Source of the DNA: JAENVU01 sp031362155
GTDB taxonomy: Bacteria; Actinomycetota; Acidimicrobiia; IMCC26256; JAENVU01
Direction of reading: 5' to 3'
DNA length: 30,803 nt
NCBI GenBank assembly: GCA_031362155.1
Contig: JANLRZ010000132.1
Span: 1 to 30,803, forward strand
Part shown: in pieces, positions 7,641 through 15,407 of the stretch
Position numbering within the stretch: position 1 is the first letter of the stretch
Layout: every line of letters starts with the position of its first letter
Position numbers and translations under genes: made by a program
The notes under the pieces: model-generated
What the model was told of the DNA's origin: nothing
Database searches by the model: none
The model's input: only the letters and a program-made list of their open reading frames with translations

Positions 7641-8651
7641 TCAACCCGATTCCGGGGTCCGACTGGGCAGCCGGAGCGACGGGACCGCCCCGCCGTCGAG
7701 GCCGGTAGGACCGTCGGTCCGCAGGCGCCAGTACGCGGTCGCCCCCACCATCGCAGCGTTGTCGGTACACAGTTCGCGGGGTGGGATGAGCGCCGGGCGC
7801 CCGGTCTCGAGACCAAGTTCGGTGACCGCCGCCCGCAGCGCCGAGTTCGCGGCGACCCCGCCACCGATCACGAGCGTCCGGGCCCCGATCTCGGTCGCGG
7901 CGGCATCCAACTTCGACACCAACACGTCGACGGCCGCGGCCTGGAACGACGCCGCGACATCGGCGAGGACGTACTCGGGATTCCGGCGCACCTGGTGCAG
8001 CACCGCGGTCTTAAGCCCCGAGAACGAGAAGTCGAGCCCGTCACCGCGCATCGGGCGCGGAAAGCGAATCGCCGTGGGGTCACCGTCAACCGCGAGCCGA
8101 TCGATGACCGGCCCGCCGGGGTAGCCGAGCCCGAGCAGCCGGGCGACTTTGTCGAACGCTTCACCGGCCGCGTCGTCGACCGTCTGGCCCAGCACTTCGT
8201 AGTTGGCATCGCCGCGAACCGCGACGAGCATCGTGTGGCCCCCCGAGACCAGGAGCACCGCGAGAGGCAGATCGACGTCCGGGTTCTGCAACCACGCGGC
8301 GTGGAGGTGGCCCTCGAGGTGGTTGACCCCGACGTAGGGAATCTGCTGCGCCAGCGCGATCGCTTTCGCGGCACTCACTCCCACGAGCAGCGCGCCGGCC
8401 AAACCGGGCCCGTGGGTTGCCGCCACCGCGTCGAGATCGGAAAAGGCGACGCCGGCCTCGACCAGGGCGTCGCCGATCACGCCGTTGATCACCTCGAGGT
8501 GCGCGCGGCTCGCGATCTCGGGGACCACCCCGCCGAACTGGGCGTGCAGATCGATCTGACTCGAGATCACACTGGACCGAATCGTGAGGCCGTCCTCCAC
8601 CACTGCGGCGGCGGTCTCGTCACAACTCGTCTCGATCCCGAGGACGATCAT
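7641..8651 (-). CDS. tsaD: tRNA N6-adenosine threonylcarbamoyltransferase TsaD (Gcp/Kae1)
   Basis: 336 residues, normal for the family. TsaD transfers threonylcarbamoyl from TC-AMP to A37 of ANN-decoding tRNAs, working in the cytosol with TsaB and TsaE. Visible features: N-terminal VLGIETSCDET, the metal-ligand motif NHLEGH (H111 and H115), SGGHT, the nucleotide-binding IGGGVAANSALR, and the C-terminal metal Asp in LCTDNAAM. The ATG at 8651 overlaps the rimI stop by 4 bases (ATGA). It is the last gene of the train; the next gene, groES, has its own promoter. Confidence 0.96.
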   Translation of the reverse strand: MIVLGIETSCDETAAAVVEDGLTIRSSVISSQIDLHAQFGGVVPEIASRAHLEVINGVIGDALVEAGVAFSDLDAVAATHGPGLAGALLVGVSAAKAIALAQQIPYVGVNHLEGHLHAAWLQNPDVDLPLAVLLVSGGHTMLVAVRGDANYEVLGQTVDDAAGEAFDKVARLLGLGYPGGPVIDRLAVDGDPTAIRFPRPMRGDGLDFSFSGLKTAVLHQVRRNPEYVLADVAASFQAAAVDVLVSKLDAAATEIGARTLVIGGGVAANSALRAAVTELGLETGRPALIPPRELCTDNAAMVGATAYWRLRTDGPTGLDGGAVPSLRLPSRTPESG

Positions 8652-9184
8652 CGTGACTCCGCCGTCTCGGCGCGGCGCGCGAGGCCGGCCAACAGTTCGG
8701 CGTACTCCGGCGTGGTGATCCCGCGTGCCCACATCACGATCGCATCCTCGGTGGGATGGGAGTAGTAGTCCTTGCGGGCACCTTCGGTGCGGAACCCGAA
8801 TCGGCGGTACAGATCCCGAGCCCCGTCGGCACTGACCCGAACCTCCAGGGTGAGCGCGGCGAAGTTGCGATCGATCGCCTCGTGGGCCAATCGGAGCAGC
8901 AGCCGCGTGGCGATGTGGTGCCGGCGCCATTCGGGATCGACCGCGATCGTGGTCACGTGGGCTTCGTCGGGCGCCCACATGATCCCGGCGTAGCCCACCA
9001 CGATCCGGCCGGCACGAGCCACGAGGTACACCCGCGACGACGGCATGGCGAGTTCGGAGAGGAACAAGCTGGCCGTCCACGGCCGCGGGTACACCACGGT
9101 CTCGATCGCCATGACGTTGCGGACGTGACGGCGGTGCATCGGCACGATGGTCACCCCAGACGGCGTCGAGTCCGGCCTGGTCAC
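8648..9184 (-). CDS. rimI: RimI-type ribosomal-protein N-acetyltransferase (GNAT)
   Basis: 178 residues of GNAT fold: VYLVARAGRIVVGYAGIM, then the acetyl-CoA motif region VDPEWRRHHIATRLL (RxxxIA in place of the usual RxxGxG/A), LEVRVSADGARDLYRRFGF and KDYYSHPTEDAIVM. In this neighbourhood (between tsaB and tsaD) the family member is RimI, which acetylates the N-terminal Ala of protein S18; other protein substrates are possible. Start GTG 9184 is preferred because it overlaps the tsaB stop by 4 bases (GTGA); GTG 9196 is an in-frame alternative. Confidence 0.88.
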   Translation of the reverse strand: MTRPDSTPSGVTIVPMHRRHVRNVMAIETVVYPRPWTASLFLSELAMPSSRVYLVARAGRIVVGYAGIMWAPDEAHVTTIAVDPEWRRHHIATRLLLRLAHEAIDRNFAALTLEVRVSADGARDLYRRFGFRTEGARKDYYSHPTEDAIVMWARGITTPEYAELLAGLARRAETAESR

Positions 9185-9870
9185 TTCGCGTCCCACGCAA
9201 TCTGGGCATCGCTGTGGCGCAGGTACAACGGCACCACGCGGTCAGGGGTCGTGAACTCCTCCCGCTCGAACCGAGCAGATGCGAGTTCGACCAATGCCGC
9301 CACACTCGGGGCCGCGGCCGCCGCGCCGATCGTCTCGATGTGGTCGAGCCCGACGAACGCGTCCGGATAGGCCATCACGCCGTCACCGACGAGGAGCACC
9401 TCCGACCCGGTGGCGAGAATGTCGGCGGCGACCAGGTCGGGCGACCCCACCGTGTAGTCGCCATCGCGCTGGAGCCCGCCCGGCACCGGCCAGTATCGGG
9501 CACTGAAGACCTCCGACCGACGAGCGTCGATGATCGCGACCACATTCCGGCTGGTGACCCGCCACGGATACGCGACGAGATCGAGACTCGGAATGCCCAC
9601 GATCGGAATCCCCAACGTCTGGGCCAGCGTGCGGGCGGTGGTCACCCCTACCCGCAGCCCGGTGTAGAGCCCCGGCCCGGTTCCGACCGCGACCCCGGCG
9701 AGTTGATCGAGCTTCACGCCGAGCTCACCGGCGAGGTACTCAATGGCGGGAACGAGTTGCTCGGCATGCCGTCGACCACCGTCGATGCGCACCTCACCGC
9801 GGACCCGACCCGACTCGCCGAACGCGATCCCGATCGAACTCGTGGCCGTGTCGATGGCCAGGAGCTTCAT
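9181..9870 (-). CDS. tsaB: tRNA threonylcarbamoyladenosine biosynthesis protein TsaB
   Basis: 229 residues of ASKHA fold. LLAIDTATSSIGIAF at the N-terminus, GRRHAEQLVPAIEYL, and the dimer-interface helix GTGPGLYTGLRVGVTTARTLA are the standard TsaB landmarks. TsaB is a non-catalytic platform that binds TsaD and is needed for t6A37 formation. ATG 9870 overlaps the tsaE stop (ATGA), and its own stop overlaps rimI. Confidence 0.94.
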   Translation of the reverse strand: MKLLAIDTATSSIGIAFGESGRVRGEVRIDGGRRHAEQLVPAIEYLAGELGVKLDQLAGVAVGTGPGLYTGLRVGVTTARTLAQTLGIPIVGIPSLDLVAYPWRVTSRNVVAIIDARRSEVFSARYWPVPGGLQRDGDYTVGSPDLVAADILATGSEVLLVGDGVMAYPDAFVGLDHIETIGAAAAAPSVAALVELASARFEREEFTTPDRVVPLYLRHSDAQIAWDAK

Positions 9871-10382
9871 GACGGCGCCACCTCGGTCGCGGCCGCGCGC
9901 GCGGTCGCGAGCAGTGCATCGGCCCGGGTGCCCCAGGCGGCACCATGCGCCGCGATCGTGACCGCACGCGCATCGTCGTCGGCCGCATCCGGGGGGAGCA
10001 GGGCCAGACCAATCTCCAGCCGGTCACCGGGGAGAACCGACCGCACCCCGTCGCCCCATTCGATGACGGTGACCCCCTCGGCGAACAGTTCGTCGAGGCC
10101 CAGGTCGAGCGCTTCTTGCAGCCGGTCGAGCCGGTAGACGTCGAGGTGATGCAGACGAACCCGGCCGTCGTACTCACGCATGATCGTGAACGTCGGGCTC
10201 ACGACCGGCTCGGTCACTTCCAGGCCCGCAGCAATGCCCTGCACCAGCACCGTCTTGCCCGACCCGAGGTCGCCGGCGAGCACGATCACATCGCCGGCTT
10301 CGAGATGCGCGGCGATTGCCGACCCCAGCGCGCGGGTGACCGCGGCACTCGTCGAGATCAGCGCGAGCCCAGGGTCGGTCAC
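9867..10382 (-). CDS. tsaE: tRNA threonylcarbamoyladenosine biosynthesis ATPase TsaE
   Basis: 171 residues. P-loop GDLGSGKT at 37-44, then SPTFTIMREY and LHHLDVYRLD, the core of the TsaE/YjeE family, and VIEWGDGV. It hydrolyses ATP to reset the TsaB-TsaD complex. Start GTG 10382 overlaps the uracil-DNA glycosylase stop by 4 bases; the frame is open further upstream, but that sequence belongs to the glycosylase gene. The C-terminal 35 residues are Ala-rich and less conserved. Confidence 0.93.
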   Translation of the reverse strand: MTDPGLALISTSAAVTRALGSAIAAHLEAGDVIVLAGDLGSGKTVLVQGIAAGLEVTEPVVSPTFTIMREYDGRVRLHHLDVYRLDRLQEALDLGLDELFAEGVTVIEWGDGVRSVLPGDRLEIGLALLPPDAADDDARAVTIAAHGAAWGTRADALLATARAAATEVAPS

Positions 10383-10951
10383 GACGACCCGGCAAGCGTC
10401 CGCCCGATGACGACGAAGTCGGCGCGAGCCTGGGCCAGAGCCGCGCCGCCGTTGCGCAGCACCGCCGACGGGTGCAGGACCGGGATCACCACCGCACCGT
10501 CGCGAAACGGTTGCCGAGTCCCCCGAAGCTTGGTAATCCCGACCTTGGTGTCGAGGAGCAGCTTGGTCGCGAAGTTGCCGAGGGTGACCACGACCTTCGG
10601 CGCAATGAATCCGATCTGGGCTTCGAGATACGGCCGACACGTTTCGATCTCGACCGGGTGGGGATCCCGGTTACCCGGCGGTCGGCACTTCACCACGTTG
10701 GCGATGTACACCTCGGCGCGCGTGAGGCCGATGTCGCCGATCAACGACGTGAGGAGCTTCCCGGCCCGGCCCACGAACGGTTCGCCGGTGCGGTCCTCAT
10801 CGGCCCCGGGGCCCTCGCCCACGAACATCACGTCGGCGTGTTCGTCACCGACGCCGAAGACGACCTGGGTGCGCGTGGGCGCCAGCGGGCACCGGGTGCA
10901 CGCGAGCGCCTCGGTCCGCAAGGCGTCGAACGAAGCGAAGGTCCCAGCCAT
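10379..10951 (-). CDS. family 4 (type 4-5) uracil-DNA glycosylase, iron-sulfur type
   Basis: 190 residues. Four cysteines at 18, 21, 89 and 105 (C-x2-C ... C-x15-C) match the 4Fe-4S cluster pattern of family 4 UDGs. Motif 1 GEGPGADED, FVGRAGKLL, KCRPPGNRDP and motif 2 HPSAVLR follow. The enzyme removes uracil from DNA as the first step of base-excision repair. A longer version is sometimes fused to other domains; here it stands alone. It starts 9 bases downstream of the alpha/beta hydrolase stop. Confidence 0.92.
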   Translation of the reverse strand: MAGTFASFDALRTEALACTRCPLAPTRTQVVFGVGDEHADVMFVGEGPGADEDRTGEPFVGRAGKLLTSLIGDIGLTRAEVYIANVVKCRPPGNRDPHPVEIETCRPYLEAQIGFIAPKVVVTLGNFATKLLLDTKVGITKLRGTRQPFRDGAVVIPVLHPSAVLRNGGAALAQARADFVVIGRTLAGSS

Positions 10952-10960
10952 CGGATCCGA

Positions 10961-11974
10961 CTACCCGGAGCGTCCGAGCACCGACTGGGGCGCGCGCCCG
11001 TGCTCCTGCACCGAGTCGGCGAACTCCGCGAGCAGCGTGTTGAGGCGATCCGCTTGCTCCATCATCAACATGTGACCACCCCCGTCGAGCACCTCGAGCC
11101 GAGCACCGGGGATCCGCGTGGCGATCCGTCGGGACTCCCCGATCGGTGTAACCAAATCCGCATTGCCACAGACCACCAAAGTCGGGGTCGTGATGGCCCC
11201 GAGCTGGGACGTGATGTCGAGATCGGCGAGGGCGGCCACCGCATCGCGGCGGGTGACCACATCGGTGTCGATCATCATCTGGCGGGTCGCCTCGACCTGG
11301 CGCGGGTCGGGGTCGCGACCGAACCCAAGACGCGAGACGACCAGGCCGAGATCGCGCGCCCGGAGGACTGCACCGCCGTCGGGCAACCGACCCGCGACCC
11401 AGGTGGTGGCCGAGGCCAAGCGGTGTTTGCCGGCGAGAATGCTGCGAGCCAGGCTGGAGAGCAACACGATTCCTGCGAGGCGCTCCCGCGCGAACTCGGG
11501 GTGATGGATGCACAGCGACTGCACGGCGATCCCTCCCATCGAGTGACCCACGATCACGACCTCGTGCAGGTCCAGGCCTTCGATGACACTGCGCACATCG
11601 GCGCCGAGATTCTCGATCGTGTGACCGGCCGTGCCCACCGTCGATGAGCCATGACCACGGTGGTCGAAGGCGATCACCCGGAACCCGGCATCGGCGAGAT
11701 CGCGGAGCTGGAAGGCCCAGGTCCGCACCGAGAGGGTCACGCCGTGCGACAACACAATGACCGGACCGGTACCTCGCTCGACGACGAAGATCTCACCACC
11801 GTCGTGGGCCGGAAGCCGAAAGCTGCGGTCGTACTCGGCCACGATCGAACCACCCCGATCGGGTGTCGAGCGGCCGCGGAGTCGGCGCGCCGCGCTTCGC
11901 TGGGCTGCGACCCCCAGTCCGGCCAATGCGCCGATGGCACCGACGGCCACCGTGGCGCGCTTCCAAGTGCTCAT
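10961..11974 (-). CDS. alpha/beta-fold hydrolase, membrane-anchored or exported
   Basis: 337 residues. An N-terminal hydrophobic stretch after KR (about 8-24, VAVGAIGALAGLGVAA) suggests a membrane anchor or uncleaved signal. The hydrolase domain shows the oxyanion segment LSHGVTLS, FDHRGHGSS, the nucleophile elbow GHSMGG, PTLVVCGNADLVTP with the acidic residue, and the catalytic His in DGGGHMLMM. Substrate unknown; related genes next to alr are often annotated as esterase or haloperoxidase-like. ATG 11974 overlaps the alr stop (ATGA), so translation is probably coupled. Confidence 0.88.
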   Translation of the reverse strand: MSTWKRATVAVGAIGALAGLGVAAQRSAARRLRGRSTPDRGGSIVAEYDRSFRLPAHDGGEIFVVERGTGPVIVLSHGVTLSVRTWAFQLRDLADAGFRVIAFDHRGHGSSTVGTAGHTIENLGADVRSVIEGLDLHEVVIVGHSMGGIAVQSLCIHHPEFARERLAGIVLLSSLARSILAGKHRLASATTWVAGRLPDGGAVLRARDLGLVVSRLGFGRDPDPRQVEATRQMMIDTDVVTRRDAVAALADLDITSQLGAITTPTLVVCGNADLVTPIGESRRIATRIPGARLEVLDGGGHMLMMEQADRLNTLLAEFADSVQEHGRAPQSVLGRSG

Positions 11975-13092
11975 CCGAGGTACTCCCGCGGCACCCGCGG
12001 ACCGATACCGCACACGATCTCATACCCGATCGTCCCCATACGCTCCGCCCAGTCTTCGGCGCGTACCTGCTCATCGCCATCTCTCCCGAGCAGCGTCGCG
12101 ACATCTCCGACCTCGACGTCGAGATCACCGACATCGACGAGCAGTTGATCCATCGTGACGGTTCCCGCGATGGGCACACGATGGCCGCGGATCAAGACGC
12201 TCGCGCCAGTCGCACCGAGGTTGCGCGGTACGCCATCGGCGTAGCCGATCGGCAACGTCACGATCGTCGCCTCCTGAGCCAACTCGTACCGCAGGCCGTA
12301 GGACACTCGTTCGCCGGCCGCGAGCCGCTTCACATGCGCGACCCGGGAGCGCAACGCCAGCGCGGGGCGAAGGGCGAGATGGTCGCCGACCCCGGGCGCC
12401 GGGTGCACGCCGTACATCGCGATGCCCACCCGCACGACGTGGAACCGCGCCTCGGGATAGGAAATCGCGCCCGCCGAGTTTGCGGCGTGCAGGATCGGAG
12501 GATCGATTCCGGCCTCGGCCAGGGCCGCCCTCGCCGACGCGAACCGATCCAGTTGTGTCGTCGTATACCTCTGGTCAGCTTCATCCGCGACGGCGAAGTG
12601 CGTCAGGAGACCATCGAGTTTGAGTTCCGGCTGACGACCGATCCGCTCGGCCAGCGGCACGACATCTTCGAGCGCGCACCCGACCCGGTGCATGCCGGTA
12701 TCGACCTTCAGGTGGACCCCGAGAGGCGCCGCGCCGGCGTCGGCCACGGCCTTGGCCAGCCCGTCGATACCGGCCTCGGTGTAGACGACGGGCGTCAGGG
12801 CGCGCGCCACGACCTCGTCTGCACCCGCGGCCGCGGGTTCCGAGAGCACCAGGATGGGCACGTCGACGCCCGCGTCACGAAGCCGGACGCCCTCCTCGAC
12901 CAGCGCGACGCCGAGGGCTGCAGCCCCGGCCTCGATCGCGGCCTTCGCCACGGGCACCACACCGTGGCCGTACGCGTCGGCCTTGACCACGGCCAGGATC
13001 GCCGCCGGTGCCACCAACTCGCGCAGCGTCGCGACGTTGTGACGGATCGCGTCGAGATCGATCTCGACCCAGGTGGGGCGGTACGTACTCAC
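11971..13092 (-). CDS. alr: alanine racemase
   Basis: 373 residues, normal length. Interconverts L- and D-alanine for peptidoglycan. PLP lysine K37 is in AVVKADAYGHG, and the second catalytic Tyr lies in the conserved region following VGIAMYGVHP; VDTGMHRVG and LTHFAVADE are further family blocks. Start GTG 13092 (VSTYRPTWVEIDL) overlaps the CBS-gene stop by 4 bases. The open frame continues upstream, but that is a shadow of the CBS gene. Confidence 0.96.
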   Translation of the reverse strand: MSTYRPTWVEIDLDAIRHNVATLRELVAPAAILAVVKADAYGHGVVPVAKAAIEAGAAALGVALVEEGVRLRDAGVDVPILVLSEPAAAGADEVVARALTPVVYTEAGIDGLAKAVADAGAAPLGVHLKVDTGMHRVGCALEDVVPLAERIGRQPELKLDGLLTHFAVADEADQRYTTTQLDRFASARAALAEAGIDPPILHAANSAGAISYPEARFHVVRVGIAMYGVHPAPGVGDHLALRPALALRSRVAHVKRLAAGERVSYGLRYELAQEATIVTLPIGYADGVPRNLGATGASVLIRGHRVPIAGTVTMDQLLVDVGDLDVEVGDVATLLGRDGDEQVRAEDWAERMGTIGYEIVCGIGPRVPREYLG

Positions 13093-13556
13093 GTGCTCCG
13101 CGCGAGGAACCGGACCAGATCCCCGCGAGCGACGATGCCCACCGGGCGGCCGTCGGCGACGATCACCACGTGAGTGACGTCGGACTCGTGCATCAGCGTT
13201 GCTGCGTCCTCGATCGTGGCGTCGGTGCCGAGCTGGGGGTAGTCGGTCTCCATCGCGCCGCCGACGGTGGACGCAATCGCCTGCCGGAGTTCGTCGTCGT
13301 ACCGGCGGATGTGGCTCGGCAGCGTGAAGTCGACGCCCAAGATTGCGATGGTGGTCGGCACGTGCAGCCGGGCCTCGGTGGCAAGGAGGTCCTCGTCCCG
13401 CAACAACCCGACGATCATCCCGCCATCGTCGACGACCGGGGCGGCCCCGATCCCGTGTTCGGCGAGCACATCGGCGGCCTCGGCCAGCGACTGGTCCGGT
13501 CGCATCACCACCACGTTGGCACTCATCACCGATTGCAGGGGTGTCGACGCTGGCAT
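13089..13556 (-). CDS. CBS-domain pair protein
   Basis: 155 residues made almost entirely of two CBS domains (about 8-65 and 95-152), forming one Bateman module. Typical pieces are VMRPDQSLAEAADVLAEHGI, APVVDD, GLLRDEDLL, then THVVIVADGRPVGIVARGDLV. Such modules bind adenine nucleotides and sense energy state. A linker with SHIRRYDDELRQ separates the halves. The ATG follows the nnr stop directly (TGAATG), and the stop overlaps alr, so it is translated with cell-wall and metabolite-repair enzymes; a regulatory role toward them is only inferred. Confidence 0.88.
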   Translation of the reverse strand: MPASTPLQSVMSANVVVMRPDQSLAEAADVLAEHGIGAAPVVDDGGMIVGLLRDEDLLATEARLHVPTTIAILGVDFTLPSHIRRYDDELRQAIASTVGGAMETDYPQLGTDATIEDAATLMHESDVTHVVIVADGRPVGIVARGDLVRFLARST

Positions 13557-15002
13557 TCAAGCCTCCGGGGCGAGTTCGTGGATCTGGGCGAGCGCCACCG
13601 CGGCGCGGGCCGGGAGTTCACCGGCAAGGAGTCCAGTATGCCCGCCCTGGTCGGCCGCTCGGCCATGCACGAAGGCGGCCGCCGCGGCGGCTTCGGTGGT
13701 ATTCATCCCTTGTGCAAGGAATGCACCGATAAATCCGCCGAGAACGTCGCCGGCCCCGGCGGTTGCGAGGCCGGGCCCGCCGGTGGGATTCAGCCGGACC
13801 CGCCCGTCCGGATCGGCTACGACCGTGGTCGGGCCCTTGAGCAACACCGTGGCCCGGGTCCGATCCGCCAATACCCGGGCCGCCGCAATGCGATCCGGCG
13901 TCGGCGACCCGCCGGCCAACCTCGCGTACTCACCATCGTGGGGCGTCAGGACGGTGGGCGCGCGCCGGGCCGCGAGCAACTCGGCCACGCTCGCGAAGGC
14001 CGTCAGACCGTCGGCGTCGAGCACCAGTGGCACCTCGATCTCGGCGACGAGGCCCTGCACCGCGGTCATCGTCTCGGGCGCAGTGCCGAGACCGGGGCCG
14101 GCCACGACCGCGCCGAAGCGGGCACTCATAGCGATCAGATCCGGGACGGACGCCGGCGTCAGCCGCAACCCGTCCTCGTCACCGATCCGACGCGTGATGA
14201 CTTCGGTGCCCGACGCGAGTTCGGCGGCGCGTCCCGGCATCGCGGCCCAGGCGATCCCCGCACCGAGCCGCATCGCAGCACGCGCCACCATCATCGGCGC
14301 GCCGGTCATGCCGAGACTGCCCCCGATCACGAGCACACTCGACCGCCACTTGTGAGTGGTCGCCGATCGCCGCGGCACCCAGGCCGCCACATCCGCATCG
14401 GTCATCACCGCACAAAGCCCGGCATTCGGACCGAGGTCGATGCCGATGTCAGCGACGGTGACCACGCCCGCAAGCGCGCGGCCAGGGTAGAACCACAGGC
14501 CGGGTTTCGGCGCCGCGAACGTCACCGTGTGATCGGCACGGACGGCGATCCCCGGAGTGGCGCCGGTGAGGCCGTCGACTCCGGACGGGATGTCGACGGC
14601 GACAACGATCGCATCGCTCGCGGCGGTGAGTTCCGTGGCGCGCGCGGCGCGGCCAGCGAGTTCACCACGGAATCCGGTGCCGTACATCGCATCCACGATG
14701 ACGTGGGCGCGCGCGAGGTCGGACTCGACGGCGGAGCCGATCTCATCGGCCTCGACGTCGACCACGCGCACCCGCATCCCCCACGCCCGCAGCGCCGCCG
14801 CCGCGACCTGACCATCGCCGCCGTTGTTGCCCTTGCCGCACAGCACGACGGCCCGCCGGCCGTAGGTTCCACCGGCCACCGAGCGCACGCGCCACGCCAC
14901 GGCCCGCCCCGCGCGGTCCATCAACTCGGATTCGGGGGTCCCCGCCTTGATCGTGCGGGCGTCGGCCGCGCCCATCTCCGCAGGGGTGACGAGCGGAATC
15001 AT
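13557..15002 (-). CDS. nnr: bifunctional NAD(P)H-hydrate epimerase / ADP-dependent NAD(P)H-hydrate dehydratase
   Basis: 481 residues holding both repair activities. The N-terminal epimerase domain (about 1-205) has CGKGNNGGDG, DAMYGTGFRGEL and VDIPSGVDGLTG. The C-terminal dehydratase domain (about 215-481, ribokinase-like fold) has VIGGSLGMTGA, GPGLGTAPE, TPHDGEYARL, LKGPTTVVADPDG and the ATP/Mg motif TAGAGDVLGG. Together they restore hydrated NADH and NADPH. Start ATG 15002 overlaps the acpS stop (ATGA). The fusion of the two halves is common in bacteria. Confidence 0.94.
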   Translation of the reverse strand: MIPLVTPAEMGAADARTIKAGTPESELMDRAGRAVAWRVRSVAGGTYGRRAVVLCGKGNNGGDGQVAAAALRAWGMRVRVVDVEADEIGSAVESDLARAHVIVDAMYGTGFRGELAGRAARATELTAASDAIVVAVDIPSGVDGLTGATPGIAVRADHTVTFAAPKPGLWFYPGRALAGVVTVADIGIDLGPNAGLCAVMTDADVAAWVPRRSATTHKWRSSVLVIGGSLGMTGAPMMVARAAMRLGAGIAWAAMPGRAAELASGTEVITRRIGDEDGLRLTPASVPDLIAMSARFGAVVAGPGLGTAPETMTAVQGLVAEIEVPLVLDADGLTAFASVAELLAARRAPTVLTPHDGEYARLAGGSPTPDRIAAARVLADRTRATVLLKGPTTVVADPDGRVRLNPTGGPGLATAGAGDVLGGFIGAFLAQGMNTTEAAAAAAFVHGRAADQGGHTGLLAGELPARAAVALAQIHELAPEA

Positions 15003-15391
15003 CGAGCCGGACCGATCGCGATCACCATGGCCATGGCGGTGGAATCCGAATGACTCAGACTGACCCTCCACTCGGTCACCGACTGTTCGGATGCCAGATC
15101 GGCGGCGCGACCGCGCACGACCAGCTCCGGTTGACCCGACGCCCGATTCGCGACCTCGACGTCGTGAAAGTCGATCGCGCCGATGCCCACACCCAGCGCC
15201 TTCATCACCGCTTCCTTGGCCGAGAACCTCGCCGCGAGCCGGGGAACCGGATCCGCGTACTGCTCGGCGTACTCGCGCTCGACCGCGGAGAACAAACGGT
15301 CGATGAGCCCGGGTCGACGATCGAGCGCGGCCCGGAACCGCGCGAGGTCGACGAGGTCGGTGCCGACGCCGCGCACGCCCTCCGGAGGCAT
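14999..15391 (-). CDS. acpS: holo-[acyl-carrier-protein] synthase
   Basis: 130 residues. GVGTDLVDLARF carries the Mg-binding Asp, and RFSAKEAVMKALG the catalytic Glu/Lys, both diagnostic of AcpS. It transfers the phosphopantetheine arm from CoA to acyl carrier protein. ATG 15391 is taken as start; GTG 15397, two codons upstream, is equally in frame, and neither has a strong ribosome site. It lies 16 bases after the glmS stop and overlaps nnr. Confidence 0.94.
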   Translation of the reverse strand: MPPEGVRGVGTDLVDLARFRAALDRRPGLIDRLFSAVEREYAEQYADPVPRLAARFSAKEAVMKALGVGIGAIDFHDVEVANRASGQPELVVRGRAADLASEQSVTEWRVSLSHSDSTAMAMVIAIGPAR

Positions 15392-15407
15392 GGTCACGCC
15401 GACGCGG